Shown here piece by piece: positions 1-12,925 of a stretch of DNA of 64,000 bases. Under the pieces are notes generated by a model that was given only the letters and a program-made list of their open reading frames with translations, was not told the origin of the DNA and did no database searches. Every line of letters begins with the position of its first letter. The first letter of the stretch is position 1. Origin of the DNA: Sphagnum compactum. Lineage: Eukaryota; Bryophyta; Sphagnopsida; Sphagnales. The position numbers and the translations under genes were made by a program. The DNA is taken from assembly GCA_965153455.1 (NCBI GenBank), contig OZ234493.1, positions 8,050,213-8,114,212 on the forward strand, in the 5' to 3' direction.

Positions 1-500
1 CACCAATTGCAAAAACTCTTCCTATGATATAACACAATACCAATTGCTTTTGTAGTTTTTTTGGTCATTAGTGACATTTGTGCAACTCATATCATTGCAC
101 TTAGGCACTCACAACTTGATGGTCAAGTTGGGCCTTAAATAGTGGTGAATTTTACAATGAACCTTTTTATTGACTATACAATAACATATATGCAAAACAT
201 TATGTATTAGTTCCAACTTGAAAACAAAACACTAAAAATAAAATTAAAACCAACAACTTATCAGGGTCAAAGATGAAAATCAATTATGTCACCTTCCATT
301 CACTATTACAAAGAAAACATGTTAAACAATTGTTAAAACATTTTGTCTCACTACTAATGCCTGACACTTCATTTTGAATGATTCACTACAAAATGGACTA
401 CAACAAAAACACATTTTCTGGACTTACCAACAACAATATGTCAATCTCTTCAACAAACACAAATGTAAAAAATAGGGGTTGAAGATCATTATTGTTATTG
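1..500. other. AT-rich sequence, no gene seen
   Basis: AT-rich, low-coding-potential sequence left of the inverted-repeat element. No reading frame resembles a known protein and no RNA gene was recognised. Confidence 0.6.
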
Positions 501-835
501 TTGGTTTAAATATGTAATAAGGGTGAACTTCTCTAAGGTCTTGTTAAGTACATGTGATTTCAAGCTAGTTGGCATTTGTAAACTTCAACAAAGTCAATGT
601 TTTTTATATCCTATGTTAATTGAAATAACAACATTAGTAAACCATTTCAAAATATAGTCAAAATTTGATCAAATTTGGGTAATGTCCAAGATGCCAATTT
701 TGAAGTCCAAAACATGAAACAAATTGCAATATGAGATGGTGGAAATTCAAATTGATTTTTTCTCGGTAACTAGGGAGGTCAAAATTATGTACTTGGCTAA
801 TAAAACTAGAGACTTTCAAGACCTTTTGGAAGTAA
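501..835 (+). repeat. Left inverted arm
   Basis: It pairs with the right arm at 2434-2767. Similarity stops abruptly after the shared sequence CAAGACCTTTTGGA, so the inner boundary is well defined within a few bases. Confidence 0.85.
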
Positions 836-2433
836 AAGGCACACCCATCATCCTTTATCTTTTCCAAAGTCTAGCTTAGTGATTTCAATGTTTTTTTTCA
901 ACCATTGCCACTAAATCAAATAAAGTCTCTAGAACCCCATCCCCCCCGCCATCCCAACTACAAACAAGTTCAATTTGTTTCATCAACCATAATCAAACAC
1001 CATGAAATTGTTATATAATTTCACAAACATATAAAGGAAAATTCGCTCTTCCCAAGTAGTTGATGTCAGCCTCCAATAGTATAAACACCACCACAACTAT
1101 TACAAATACAATTGCCACAACCCATAAGGAAATTTGCTCCAATCCCATTTCTTTTTGTCTTTCTCAAACTCTATTTGTTCCTCCTCTTTTCCTTTATATT
1201 GTCTTGGACGTCTCAACATTCAAAATCTTCTTCCATTGTTTCTAATCCATGGTTTTGTTTCAAAACCCATAAAAACTCAAAGTTTTTTGTTCCAATGTTG
1301 TTGATGTGAATCATCATTTTAAGTTTCAAAAACCATGATCATTTTCAAATCTACATTCTTACTAAACTTTAAATTGTTTTATTACATGACATTCTTTCTT
1401 AGATCAATCTACCTACATACTTTTTTTTTTGTTTCCAGCAAAGTTCTTGGGGTCGTTGATCCCGCTTCCATAGTTTTTTCACAACAACAAATAAATTCTA
1501 CAATAGGATGTGGATTTTGAAACTAGGAGACAAACATTTGAAACACACACCCAAACATGTTAAAAAGCAAGAAATCCCACCACAAAGCAAAAAATCAGCC
1601 ATGAGATGCTTGATGCGATTTCTCACTAGATCATTAAATCAAGTAAAAACACATATTGGAAAAAAAAAAAGTCTTCATGGATGAAAAAAGAAAATTACAT
1701 TAATTTCACCTTAACAACTTTGAATAAACATCAAAAAGTCCACAAGCAACATCTTCTATTTTTCCTTCACAAATATCTCTCTTTTGCTAGTATTTCAAAT
1801 TTTGGCACAAAGGGGTTTCACAAATTACACAACCAAGGGAAAGAAAACTATTTTTTTCTTCATGGGTCTAGTAAATTTGCACAACTCAAATGGAGAAAAA
1901 AAATTCTTGAAACTAATTCTTCATTTACCTAATTATGGGAAAAAATCATGTTCCAAACATATGTGAAAGTTTGTTTTTTGTGACTTCCTTTTGTAGGAAA
2001 TGGACGATCATTTCCAATCTCCATCTCTAATTGCAGTTTCATCTCCATCTCATCTATATTTCAAACTCCATCTCCATTTCATTTACAATTTTGATTTTGA
2101 AGAAAATATTTATAACTAATCAACCAGCAAAAACCCATGAATTTTTCTAAAGAAGCTCCAAAAAAGTATTGTTATTATTGTTTCTTTGGTGAAATTCAAG
2201 ATCCCAATTAGGGCTGCAATAATCAAGTTTGAAATCATCTATGTCCCAATCTGGCTTTCCACCTCTTTATGTTTGTTCCACACAATAGTCAAACCCAAGA
2301 AAAAAAACTCCATAGAATCAATTCAAAAAAGTAGATGTAGGGTCCAATTTCCAACAATCATTAGTTAACCTTGGCATTCATGTCCCTTTTCAATCGAAAT
2401 GAAAGCACTTTATGTGAAATACCTAGAGGTCCA

Positions 2434-2767
2434 ACATTTCCAAAAGGTCTTGAAAGTCTCTAGTTTTATATAGCCAAGTACATAATTTGACCTCCCTAGT
2501 TACTAAGAAAAAATCAATTTGAATTTCCACCATCTCATATTGCAATTTGTTTCATGCTTTGGACTTCAAAATTGGCATCTTGGACATTACCCAAATTTGA
2601 TCAAATTTTGACTATATTTTGAAGTGGTTTACTAATGTCGTTATTTCAATTAACATAGGATATAAAAAACATTGACTTTGTTGAAGTTTACAATGCCAAC
2701 TAGCTTGAAATCACATGTACTTAACAAGACCTTAGAGAAGTTCACCCTTATTACATATTTAAACCAA
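2434..2767 (-). repeat. Right inverted arm
   Basis: Reverse complement of 501-835 with very few substitutions. It ends with AAACCAA at 2761-2767, the complement of the TTGGTTT at 501-507. Confidence 0.85.
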
Positions 2768-4435
2768 TGACAAGTGGCCTTGAAGGAATGCAATTGCACT
2801 TTGTCTATCCAATAATAACATCAAGGCATTAAGTTTGGATCATCATTCAACCTATAAATGGCCTACATGTATGTTAATTTATGTGTGGTTTGCATCAAAA
2901 TCATGCAAATTTGAATTTAACACATTGGTTTCAATTATTTGATGATCATTGTATCCCTTTCCATCATCATCAAAAACACCTTTTTTCCCCTTAATTGGAC
3001 ATGTGTTCCAAGCAAAACCGTTTCAAAGACCTTTTATTTTGCTTTTATTTTTTGCATTTTATCAATAATTGGTCTAAAACTTCCTTCAAATCTTGTTTAC
3101 TAGTGCACTTATGTAGGTGTGTAGTTGTTGATTCCTTGTTGGGCCGAATTATGATTCTGGATTTGGTATATAAGTCTACCCCATGGTTTTGCATCATATG
3201 TCATGGGCTAATATCTTTTGCTCATAAAAAAGAACACTAAATGTTCCCCCAATGAACTTGAATGATGTTTCAACTCTTGCAATTTTATTTTTATTAATAT
3301 GTAAAAGCAAAGCAAGCTTGCAATATTATTGTTTGATTGAGCTATTATCAATTAATTGATCCACCTATAATCAACAAAAAAGAATGGATTAAAGTAAAGA
3401 ACCTTGATTCCATTCACAATCTTGGAGCGTAGTTCAATTATCAAAGTGTCAATTGATCACCTTCAACATCAAAAGCAAGATGTATCATATACGACCTATA
3501 AATGGCCTACATATATTCAAAGCAAAAGAGATAAGGAAAAATTTAAAAATACAAACAAATAAATTTATTCTTCATGAAAAAAAAGAGTTCATGATTTCAA
3601 ACTTCAATAATGGTTTTGCTCCTAAATTTGTCAATGATGATACATAGACAATAACTATAACAATGTTGGTGTTATGATATAATATCAAATTGAAGTTCAA
3701 CATGTGTAGACATGTGAATGAGAAGTAGAAAGAGATAAAATTTTGAAGCACATTTTGCTAAACTAAAAATGAAGAAGGGAGTAATGCATTACGCACCTCA
3801 AAGATTCCATACCAATTTATCTCATTGACCACTATTTGCAATGTGAACATCAACAATTGCTTACATTTTATTCAACACTTGTAGTTCTTGCAACACTTGC
3901 ACCTTAATAAAATAAAATAAAAACTCCTAAAAAATCACACATTAAAAACTTCCTTTTTGTAATTTATTTTGCCCAAACTGAAGTTCCTTGTTGCATTCCA
4001 TTTGGATGATTGTTTTCCAAACTTCTAATTCTAGAATCCTTTCTAAGATGAATTCACCAAAAACAACTAACTTTCTAGGAGTTCACAAAAAATAACAAGC
4101 TTTTAAAAATAAAATAAAATTAATAAGAACAAAAAAACAAGGCAATCAATTAGTTAGGGTCAAAGGAATAGAAAGTGAACATGACACTGATGGCAACTAA
4201 AGTTACCAAGATTCAAGGCCTTATAAAAGACATTATCAAAGTCTTGGCTAATAAATTTTTATTTTAAAAAAATATATAAGGGGAAAAAAACCCATTGGCA
4301 CAATAATGAACCAATAAGAGAGCAAATCAATGCCTTGATAGTTGATAATATGCATATATGCTACTATTTCTTCCCAATGCATACAAGATGATTTGATTTA
4401 AAGAAAACACATGGATTTTTTCATCTATTGAATAA
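2768..4435. other. AT-rich non-coding sequence with a short duplicated motif
   Basis: No gene recognised. A 19-bp motif (ACCTATAAATGGCCTACAT) occurs exactly twice, at 2850 and 3494, suggesting an old duplicated repeat fragment. Confidence 0.5.
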
Positions 4436-4905
4436 TACCTTCCTTTCACAAAAAATCACACAAAATTTGTTTTCAAACTTCAATATCGTTTCCTCTCAAA
4501 ACATTAATCAATCTAACTTATCATTATCTTATATATATATCCAAGATAATAAAACACCTACTATGTTGATCTTTTTCTCACAAAATTACAATTCATCCCT
4601 CAAAATTGTTTCCAAACTTTGTCCTTGTTAATTTTTTGTCAAAGCACTAATCAATCTAAAATATCACATTTTTTAATAGAAAATTAAAAAATCCAACAGA
4701 ATAGGTGCACCTCCTCTACCTATCTTTCTTTATTTGTCACAAAATTATAAATCAATGTTTCAAAATTGTTTCTAAACTTTGTTTTCATTTTCTCTCAAAA
4801 CACTAACCAATTTAAACTATTTTTCTTTCTTCTATAAAAAAGATAAAAATCCAATAGAGTAGAGCACTTCGTCTATTGGTATTTCTTTTTCTATCACAAA
4901 ATTAC
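4436..4905. repeat. Degenerate tandem array, about three ~160-bp units
   Basis: Units share the order CACAAAATTACAAATCA, CAAAATTGTTTCCAAACTTTG, TCTCAAAACACTAATCAATCTAA and a stretch like AAAATCCAACAGAATAG. Units start near 4440, 4578 and 4738 and differ by many substitutions and small indels, so the array is old. No coding potential was seen. Confidence 0.6.
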
Positions 4906-7900
4906 AAATTATTGTCAATGACTTAGTTTCAAATCTTACTTGACCTCACACATGCAACATTCAAATTTTAAAAATACTTGAAAAGAAAAAGAAAACATTA
5001 GTGGTTTTGAATTTGGTTTCATGTTAAATTGATGATGGATCACATGCACCTTAACATGTGCTTCAAGATCACGAAGTCAAATGAAGTTTACATTGTATAA
5101 ATTAGTTCCAAAGTCATGGAATTTAAACAAGGGTGGGGCATGAGATGACATAAGCATAGTCCAAAACTTGAAGTTTTTATCAAAAGTCACCAATCTAACA
5201 AGTTAGCTTAATTGTGTACCATTTGATTTCACAAGAATGTATATTTTGTCATTTAGTTTAATGACTTGGGCAAGAGATCAGAAGTGTATTGCTTATGCTA
5301 CAAATACTACCTATAATCTCTTACACAATTTACTTTGGGTTTCTTGCATACACAACACTACTAAATCAACCATCCATGTTGAATTTACATGGATGAAGGT
5401 ATGAATCATGTACTTTATATATATGGAGTGTAACTTGAATGTGTAATGGATACTCATCATGCTTGACTCACAATTTATCTTTGGTTTAACAACATAAATA
5501 GTTGAAAGCTAGAAGGAAAAAGTTAAAGGAACTATAAGATGACATTGTAGTTGTATAATTTACACCTCACAATAAACATGGAAAGCTCTTGATGGCCAAA
5601 TGTTGCACACTTTAGGAGGACAATGTTAATATTCATTATGAAGTTTTAAAAGGAAAGGTTAGTTGTCAAGCACATATTTGTTGATTCAATTAATTTTTGA
5701 TATTGGCCTTCACAATTTAACATGCATATGAATTCCCAAGCTTGATTGGTGCAAGTTGTGGGTTGTAGGAGTTACATGATTTAGGGACTAGGTCAACAAT
5801 GACAAAATCTTTCAATGTGGAACTCAAGAGATGTAATCAAGGTATAAATGCATTTCTTTTCACATTCATTTGCAAGTCATTGTTCATAGTCTAACCATTT
5901 GTAAGGAAACCTTAATCAAGCTCAAATAAAGTTTTGAATGATTTTATCACATCATGTGCATTCACTTTAGGAGTTCGAATAATCAATAGATGAATATGAT
6001 GTGTGGTGTTCAATAAAAGTATATCAACCTTAAAGGACACATGCATGAGATATAATGTAAGTGCATTTGTACTTCTTTCATGTGGACCTTTCAAACTACT
6101 ATGTGAATAAGGGTTTCAATACGTGCCTTTGGATGTTATACATTCAATATCAAATTTCATGGGATTGTGCATTGTAGCTACAATTAACATTTGGTCCACC
6201 TTGGACAACCACATAATTGTATACCTTGGTGAATTTGGCGTAAATTTAACTATTTTTTGAAATTTTTGAAATTTTTAGAAATCTTTAGTCATTTATGACG
6301 GTTTCTTTAAAATTTTATTAACAGGCAAAGGGTAGTTAAATTTGATCCCCAAACCTCCAAAGTAAAGAAAGTCATATAGAAACAACATGAACACAAAACA
6401 ACAAACATTTATTAAAGATAAATGAACTTACAATGAATTTATTACTTACTATTGAAATTTTCAAAATTAAAACTTTGATGTTGAATTAAAAATAAAAAGT
6501 TAAATTAATTATTTGGCACACAAGTGCCAAGTATGTTCGAATATTATGATAATATTTTGGTGAAGTTGATGATTTTTGGTGATGCTTTTGGTGATATGTA
6601 AATCTATATAGTTTATGTGCCAACATTAAGTTTTGGATTTGTAAACACAATGTTGAAGAATAAATGAACCCAATCTTATTGAATTCTTCTATCACATTTT
6701 TTGCTAAAATCCCATGATTACAATTTGACAACTTTAGTAAATGTTGTGAGTTTTTGTGTTTTCTCAAGGTTACTAAAGAAAAATATTTTATTATATTTAT
6801 CTATTTGATGCACATAATTTATTTATTTAGTTTCATTACCATATTTTCTTACATTGGGTCAAAACATAGTCAAAGGAGTCACAAAGGGCGTTGGATGTTA
6901 GATTCTATCATAAAAAACTAGAGATTTATTTATCTTTTGCCATTTGAAACCATGGTAATCATGACACATTATTTCTTTTTAACACATATGAATGTCAAGA
7001 AACTCAAATTTAAAATCTATTTGACCCAATTTGAAGTTTTGGTTTAGTTAAGAACTTTTGAAAGTGAAAAATTTTGTCATTAAAAAAAGACATTTTTACA
7101 AAGAACTGTCAAAGGACTCATATAACAAAATAAGTTGATGGTAAAAAATATGAAATGATAATAACCTATTCGACACACTAAAAAAACATTTACAATTTTA
7201 AAAATGTGGAATTCTAAAACTTTGAAAATTCAAAGTATGTACATTTTAAAAATTCAAAAATTTAAGAGTGTTCTACCACATATAAATGGGGTATAATGTA
7301 CATGATGTATAAAAAAAAATTAAAAAATTATATTACATTAAATTCAACTTTAAAAAATTGAAGTTTTTTTGGTATGATTTCAAATGAACATCAACTTTCA
7401 ACATGAAACATAGAATCTACAATGAATATATACACACTTTTACAATTCATATTTATTAAAAAATGATTCTTTTATTTATTTTTACTTATTGGGGCAATTC
7501 TAACCATTTTTCATAACAAATTGCCAAAAAAATCATTCAAAATATAATTTGTACAAAAAAGTTATTTTGGTGAGAAATGACATGCATTATTAATAAAGTA
7601 ACGCTTGTAGTTCCTTTGATCTCATTTTGACCCCATTACATTCAATAATTTCAAAAAAATAAAATTCTACTTACATGTAATGCAAAAATTGAATAATACT
7701 GAACTTTTTTGTTCCTAAATTTATATTATAAAAAATAAAATGATAATTTTCAAACCTAAATTGATTAATAAATCATTTGAAAATTTTTAATTGAACAAAA
7801 ATTTTCTTGTTGTTATATGGTTGTGATCATGTTTTGGACTTATTAAATATTTGTTGAGGTGTAATATTATTTCCCTGAATAGTAGGAAAATAATATGCAA

Positions 7901-8171
7901 TATTTGAAACAATGTTTTAATTGTTTAAAATATATATACCAAAAACATGGCTCCAATTGATAAAAGTTGAAATTTTCATTATTTTATCATGTTATGAGTA
8001 TTATGGTACAATGATGGTGCATGACATAAAATGATTTCATCACACCATTAAATATGCACATATGAAGGGATTCATTTAATTTAAATATTTGAAAAGCATT
8101 ACATGTTGTATCAACTTATAAACTACCACAATATAATTAAAAGGTTCCTTTTTCATATTGAATAGGTGTTA
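4906..8171. other. AT-rich non-coding sequence
   Basis: More than 3 kb without a recognisable gene, RNA or clear transposon. Short open frames here are AT-rich and low in complexity, as expected by chance. Confidence 0.5.
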
Positions 8172-8174
8172 CAT

Positions 8175-8345
8175 CACTATTAGGAAATGCGTCCTAGTTC
8201 ACTATGGGTTTCACTAGATTTTTGAGTGAATTTGGACAATTTTACCTAGTGAAATTGTTTAACCCCCTAGTGAACAGGGACTAGTTGTTACGGACAATGA
8301 CTTGTTTCACTAGTACCTAGTGAAACAAAGTTTTTCTCAAGTGAA
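8175..8345. repeat. Subterminal CACTAG/CTAGTG repeat region of the CACTA-like element
   Basis: Within about 170 bp the motifs TTCACTA and TAGTGAA recur in direct and inverted orientation, for example TTCACTATGG, TTTCACTAG, CCTAGTGAAATT, CTAGTGAACAGG and CCTAGTGAAACAA. In CACTA elements such clustered short repeats are transposase-binding sites; here the role is inferred. Confidence 0.6.
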
Positions 8346-8569
8346 ATACAAATTTATCAAACCATTCACTTGCTAGTTAATTAATTAACCAGTATGAAAA
8401 TTAATTAAATTTTAATTATTTAATATATAATATTATTGATAATTTCATGATTTTTAAAAGCCTATTAGTTATTGACACGTGTCACTACCTACGCTAGGTT
8501 AAAAACCTAAACTAGGTAGGTAGCTAGGCCACGTAATCAATCTAGGCACCTAACCTAAAAATTTCATAG

Positions 8570-8690
8570 GAGAATATTCGATCAACATACCATTGTTGAC
8601 CACACACAACACCACCCAGGAGGTTCGATCCCTGGACCTTTGGAATGGGGGCGAACACCTTTATCATCAAACCACCCCATTTGTTGTGAC
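8570..8690 (-). repeat. Possible tRNA-derived SINE fragment
   Basis: On the minus strand a tRNA-like stretch contains TGGTTTGATGATAAAGG, a loose pol III A-box, followed about 35 bp later by GGGATCGAACC, which fits the B-box consensus GWTCRANNC. No complete tRNA fold can be drawn. This fits a decayed tRNA-derived SINE nested in the CACTA-like element, but it could be chance. Confidence 0.3.
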
Positions 8691-8989
8691 AATATGTTGC
8701 ATTACATTCTTATTTATCAAATACTTTATTTTAAACATTACAAAAACATAAACTTTGAAAATTCATATCTTATTGAGATTTTGTTCAAATAAAATGATTC
8801 AAGTTTACTTTTTTAAAATATTCAATAATGTACATAATTACATTTATTTCCTTTCGAAAGTTTAAAATCATTTGAACAAAACAAAAGTTGAATATCATTA
8901 TTCAATAACATTTAAATGACCATTCTTTTGAAAAAAAAAAGTTCAGTAAATGGATTTCTTTTTGTTAATATAATAATACTACCTATGTT

Positions 8990-9480
8990 AAATTACTTTC
9001 AATTATTATATGACTATTTTTCATTAATTTAAATTATTTCACCCTACATCATTTATGACTATTTATGGCTATTCTAAATTACTTTTGGTTATTTTTGGCT
9101 ATTTCACCCTAGGATACTTTTGGTTATTTTTAGTTATTTTTGGCTATTTTAACTTATTTCACCTTAGGCTATTTTCAGTTATTGTAAATTTTTTTGCTAT
9201 TCTATGTTATTTGTGGCCATTGTAGATTATTTCAATTTAAACTACTTGTAGTTATTATAAATTATTTTTGGTTATTTTAACTTATTTCACCTTAAAGTAT
9301 TTTCAGCTATTGTAAGTTTTTTTGTCTATTCTATGTTTTTTTGGCTATTGTAAATTATTTCAATTTAGACTACTTGTAGTTATTATAAGTTACTTTTGGC
9401 TATTGAAAATTATTTCACCTTAAGTTATTTTCGTTTATTATAAATTATTTCACCTTAGATTATTTTTGGCAATCCTAAGC
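8990..9480. repeat. Degenerate short-period repeat (TTATTTTTGGCTATTTCACCTTA type)
   Basis: Irregular repetition of TTTTGGCTATT, TTATTTCACCTTA and TTTTCAGTTATTGTAAATT in about 20-60-bp steps. It grades into the more regular minisatellite that follows. No coding potential. Confidence 0.6.
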
Positions 9481-10620
9481 AATTATAATATATGGCTATT
9501 GGTTATTCTTTTATTAGTGCTATTAGTGATTATTAATGGCTGTTAGTACTTATTCTATTTGTGGCTATTAATGTTTTTTAGTGGTTATTCTATTAATAGT
9601 TATTGGTGGTTATTCTATTAATGGCCATTAGTAGTTATTCTATTGGTGGCTATTCGTGGTTATTCTATTGGTGGCTATTGGTGCCTATTATATGACTGGT
9701 GGTGCTATTATATTAATGGCTATTGGTGGTTATTCTATTAATGGCTACTGGTGGCTATTCTATTAATGGCTACTGGTGGTTATTCTATTAATGGCTACTG
9801 GTGGCTATTCTATTAATGGCTACTGGTGGCTATTCTATTAATGGCTATTGGTGGCTATTCTATTAATGGCTATTGGTGGTTATTCTATTAATGGTTACTG
9901 GTGGCTATTCTATTAATGGCTACTAGTGGCTTTTCTATTAATGGCTACTTGTGGCTATTCTATTAATGGTTATTGGTGGCTTTTTTATTAATGGTTACTT
10001 GTGGCTATTCTATTAATGGCTATTTGTGATTAATGTCTTAATGGTTATTGGTGGTTATTCTATTAATGGTTAATCATGGTTAATCATGGTTAATGTATTA
10101 ATGGCTATTGGTGGTTATTATATTAATGGTTAATCATGGTTAATGTATTAATGGTTATTCATGGTTAATGTATTAATGGCTATTGGTGGCTATTCTATTA
10201 ATGGTTATTTGTGATTAATGTATTAATGGCTATTGGTGGTTATTCTATTAATGGTTATTCATGGTTAATGTATTAATGGTTATTGGTGGTTATTTTATTA
10301 ATGGCTATTAGTGGTTATTCTATTAATGGCTATTTGTGATTAATGTATTAATGGCTATTGGTGGTTATTCTATTAATGGTTATGCATGATTAATGTCTTA
10401 ATGGCTATTGGTGGTTATTCTACTAATGGCTATTCGTGATTAATTTATTAATGGCTATTGGTGGTTATTATATTAATGGCTATTGGTGGCTATTCTATTA
10501 ATGGTTATTAATGATTATTCCGTTGTAAGCCATTGGTGGTTATTTTATTTGTGGTTATTGATGGCTATTTTATTAATGGTTATTAATGGTTATTGTATTA
10601 TAAGTTATTGTTGGTTATTA
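9480..10620. repeat. Minisatellite, ~24-bp unit TATTAATGGCTATTGGTGGT
   Basis: Dozens of imperfect copies of a roughly 24-bp unit built from TATTAATGG, CTATTGGTGG and TTATTC, with variant blocks carrying GGTTAATCATGGTTAATG between about 10060 and 10450. Copies vary by single substitutions and by higher-order rearrangement, a pattern produced by slippage or unequal exchange. It forms the core of the CACTA-like element. Confidence 0.9.
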
Positions 10621-11297
10621 TATGTTATATTACAACTATTGGTGATTATTGTATTATAAATTATTGTTTGATATTCTATGTTATAATATCATAGGCTATT
10701 GGTAGTTATTATATTGTAGGGCATTTAAAATTATTTTTCATAGGTTATTATTTTATATTTTAAAGTTATTATGCTTAGGATAAAATAATTTATAATAACA
10801 TTTAGTATAATGACCTTGAATAATTTAAAGTATAACTTGAAATACCATATATTAATTTTAAATAAAATAACCTAAGGTATAGCCTAAAATTAGTTGAATA
10901 ATTTAATTTTAAATAATTTAAAAGCTTATAATAAACTAGTTAAGATACTTTAAGGTAAAATAACATGTAATAATTTAGAGTACAATAATTTATAATAGCC
11001 TATAATAACATAAAATATAAGTTAGAATAACTAAAGTAGCTTAAAATAATATAAAGTATATCATAAAGTAACATAGATAGAATATTTTTAAAAACATAGA
11101 AATAAACCTATTTGCTATAGTAAATTGTAATAGTGAATTATGTTAACTAGAAATGAAAGATGATGGCTACATAGTGATATTATAATGAAATAACTTTCAT
11201 TAGGTGAAATCAGTAAAATGCAATGAAGTTATTTCACTTTTAAGGTCCCATAGTGATTTAAGCTAGTAAATTACACCCCACTTTGATAGTAGTGCAT

Positions 11298-12685
11298 CAA
11301 AGTATTTCACTATTGATTTACAATTTGTATTAGGGATTTTGATATTTGGAAGAATTGGAACATTCTAAAAAAAATGTAACTTCAAGGTTTTTTCTGAATG
11401 TGCAACGACTTATAATTCATAAATAAATCATATACATATTAAGTTGCAATTCAAAACAATGTTGATGGGTATGCGCAAAGTATATTAGACATACCATGAA
11501 TTTGTATACATTGCATTTAGAGTATGTGATCATCTTTGGGCCCTATTTCATGTCCCTAATCTCAATATGATGTTTTCATGATAATAAACTTTGCATTTGT
11601 AATACTTGCATGCAAAAATCATGGCATGGCCTTCATGTACTTTAAACTTTGTTTGTTTGTTTGTTTGTCATGTTAAATTCTCCTTGGTGCCTCTTGCCAC
11701 ACTTTTGATACCATTGGAAAACGCTTGATGAGTTGGTTGGTTTGGGGTAGGTTCATAATGTTTAAACCTATGATACGTAAGTTATTAAATGTTGAACAAT
11801 TTTGTTATTGAAAAGTTAATGAAATCAAAACTAAAAGTTTAAAGGAAATTCAAGCACACTATTAATATTAGTGGAAAGCCCTCAATGAATAAGATTTTAT
11901 GAAGGCGATTTTATAGTTTTTAGACTTAAGGTCTTGGAATTATTTAATTTTGAAATTGGAAATTCAATAAAAATTCAATAAATTGATAATTAAAATATTT
12001 AGAGTTCACACTTAGACCAATGACATAAACCACACTAGTCCACACTAAAATTTAAAATTGATTAAAAATGACCATGCCATCATCATCATGTCTATACATG
12101 TACATATGTCCAACTACATTTTTTATTTGCATATTTCATATACGTATAGGGAAGAAAGGCTAGTCATAGTACACTTAAAAACTCAGACAAACCATGTGAT
12201 CGAACTAGACCTTGGTTGTTTTTGGGGTTTAAAGATGGATTGTAAAAGAGATCATTGCACACCTACTACCTTTTAAATTGTTTGATTTGGTGCACAGATG
12301 CAAAATATATGGCTTTGGTAGCTTTTAGCCTCACTGCTTCAAAACCAATTTTTATTAATCAGCTTCTAGACCTATCTTCAAACAATGCAAACCTGGTAAA
12401 GGCACATACAACATCTAACACATGTTAGTAATCTATGCCATCACTAAACATTTTCATTTTCAAACTTATCAACATCCTTTGAAAGGACAAACACCTTTAT
12501 TCAATGGTTGATATTAACATTCAAAATATATAGGGCAACAAATGTTTAGTGATCGATACCCTAATTGTATGCTAAACCCTAAAATTTGACTGCTCTTTCG
12601 TGTGATGCCATTCCAAAACCTTAAACTCATGCCTCTCCTTTTTCCTCCTATTCCTTTTCGTTGCATGCCTATGTTCCTAATCAGG
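11298..12685. other. Non-coding AT-rich sequence
   Basis: No gene, RNA or clear repeat recognised between the CACTA-like element and the next tandem array. Confidence 0.5.
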
Positions 12686-12925
12686 TTTGGCTCCTCTTTC
12701 TCCCTCTCGTCTCCCACTCAGTTCCTCTCTTTCCTTTTCATTTTTTGTTTCAGTTGCTCTTCATGCGAAAGGAAAAGTCCTTTCGGCTCCTTTTTCCCCC
12801 TCTCATCTCCTATTTCTGTCGTTTTTTAGGCGGTAGGAAAATTTGGGCTCCTCTCTCTCCTTCTCATTTCCTATTTCTGTTGCTATTCAAGTGGGAGGAA
12901 GATCCCGTTTGGCTCCTCTCTATTG
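12686..12925. repeat. Pyrimidine-rich tandem array, about three ~75-bp units
   Basis: Repeated order of TTTGGCTCCTCT, TTCCCCCTCTCATCTCCTA, TTTCTGTTGC, then a purine-rich AGGAAAA or GGGAGGAAGA segment. Copies begin near 12686, 12786 and 12845. Open frames crossing it are by-products of the repeat and show no protein similarity. Confidence 0.6.

Larger units (their letters stand above)
501..2767. mobile_element. Element with ~333-bp near-identical inverted arms (fold-back or long-TIR DNA transposon)
   Basis: The left arm (501 to about 835) is repeated in reverse complement at about 2434-2767. Reading the arms side by side I count only about eight to ten differences, including two single-base indels, so identity is roughly 97 percent. 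The outer ends read TTGGTTTAAATATG and its complement. The 1.6-kb interior is AT-rich and has no convincing coding frame, so the element would be non-autonomous. I found no matching target-site duplication next to the outer ends. Long inverted arms around a non-coding core are typical of fold-back elements and some Mutator-like elements; the class assignment is inference. Confidence 0.7.
8175..11294. mobile_element. CACTA-like non-autonomous DNA transposon
   Basis: The left end starts with CACTA (8175-8179, CACTATTAGGAAA) and the right end finishes with TAGTG (11290-11294). The right end in reverse complement is CACTACTATCAAA, matching 10 of 13 positions. The trinucleotide CAT lies immediately outside both ends (8172-8174 and 11295-11297), as expected for the 3-bp target duplication of the CACTA (En/Spm) superfamily. 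Subterminal DNA at both ends is dense in short motifs such as TTCACTAT, CCTAGTGAA and CATAGTGAT in both orientations, which resembles CACTA subterminal repeats. No transposase is encoded; the interior is mainly a minisatellite and AT-rich DNA. The short imperfect TIR leaves some doubt. Confidence 0.68.

Noticed and set aside
9480-10620. CRISPR-like appearance of regular repeats
   Set aside because: Repeats are contiguous and degenerate, with no unique spacers, in a plant nuclear context; it is a minisatellite.
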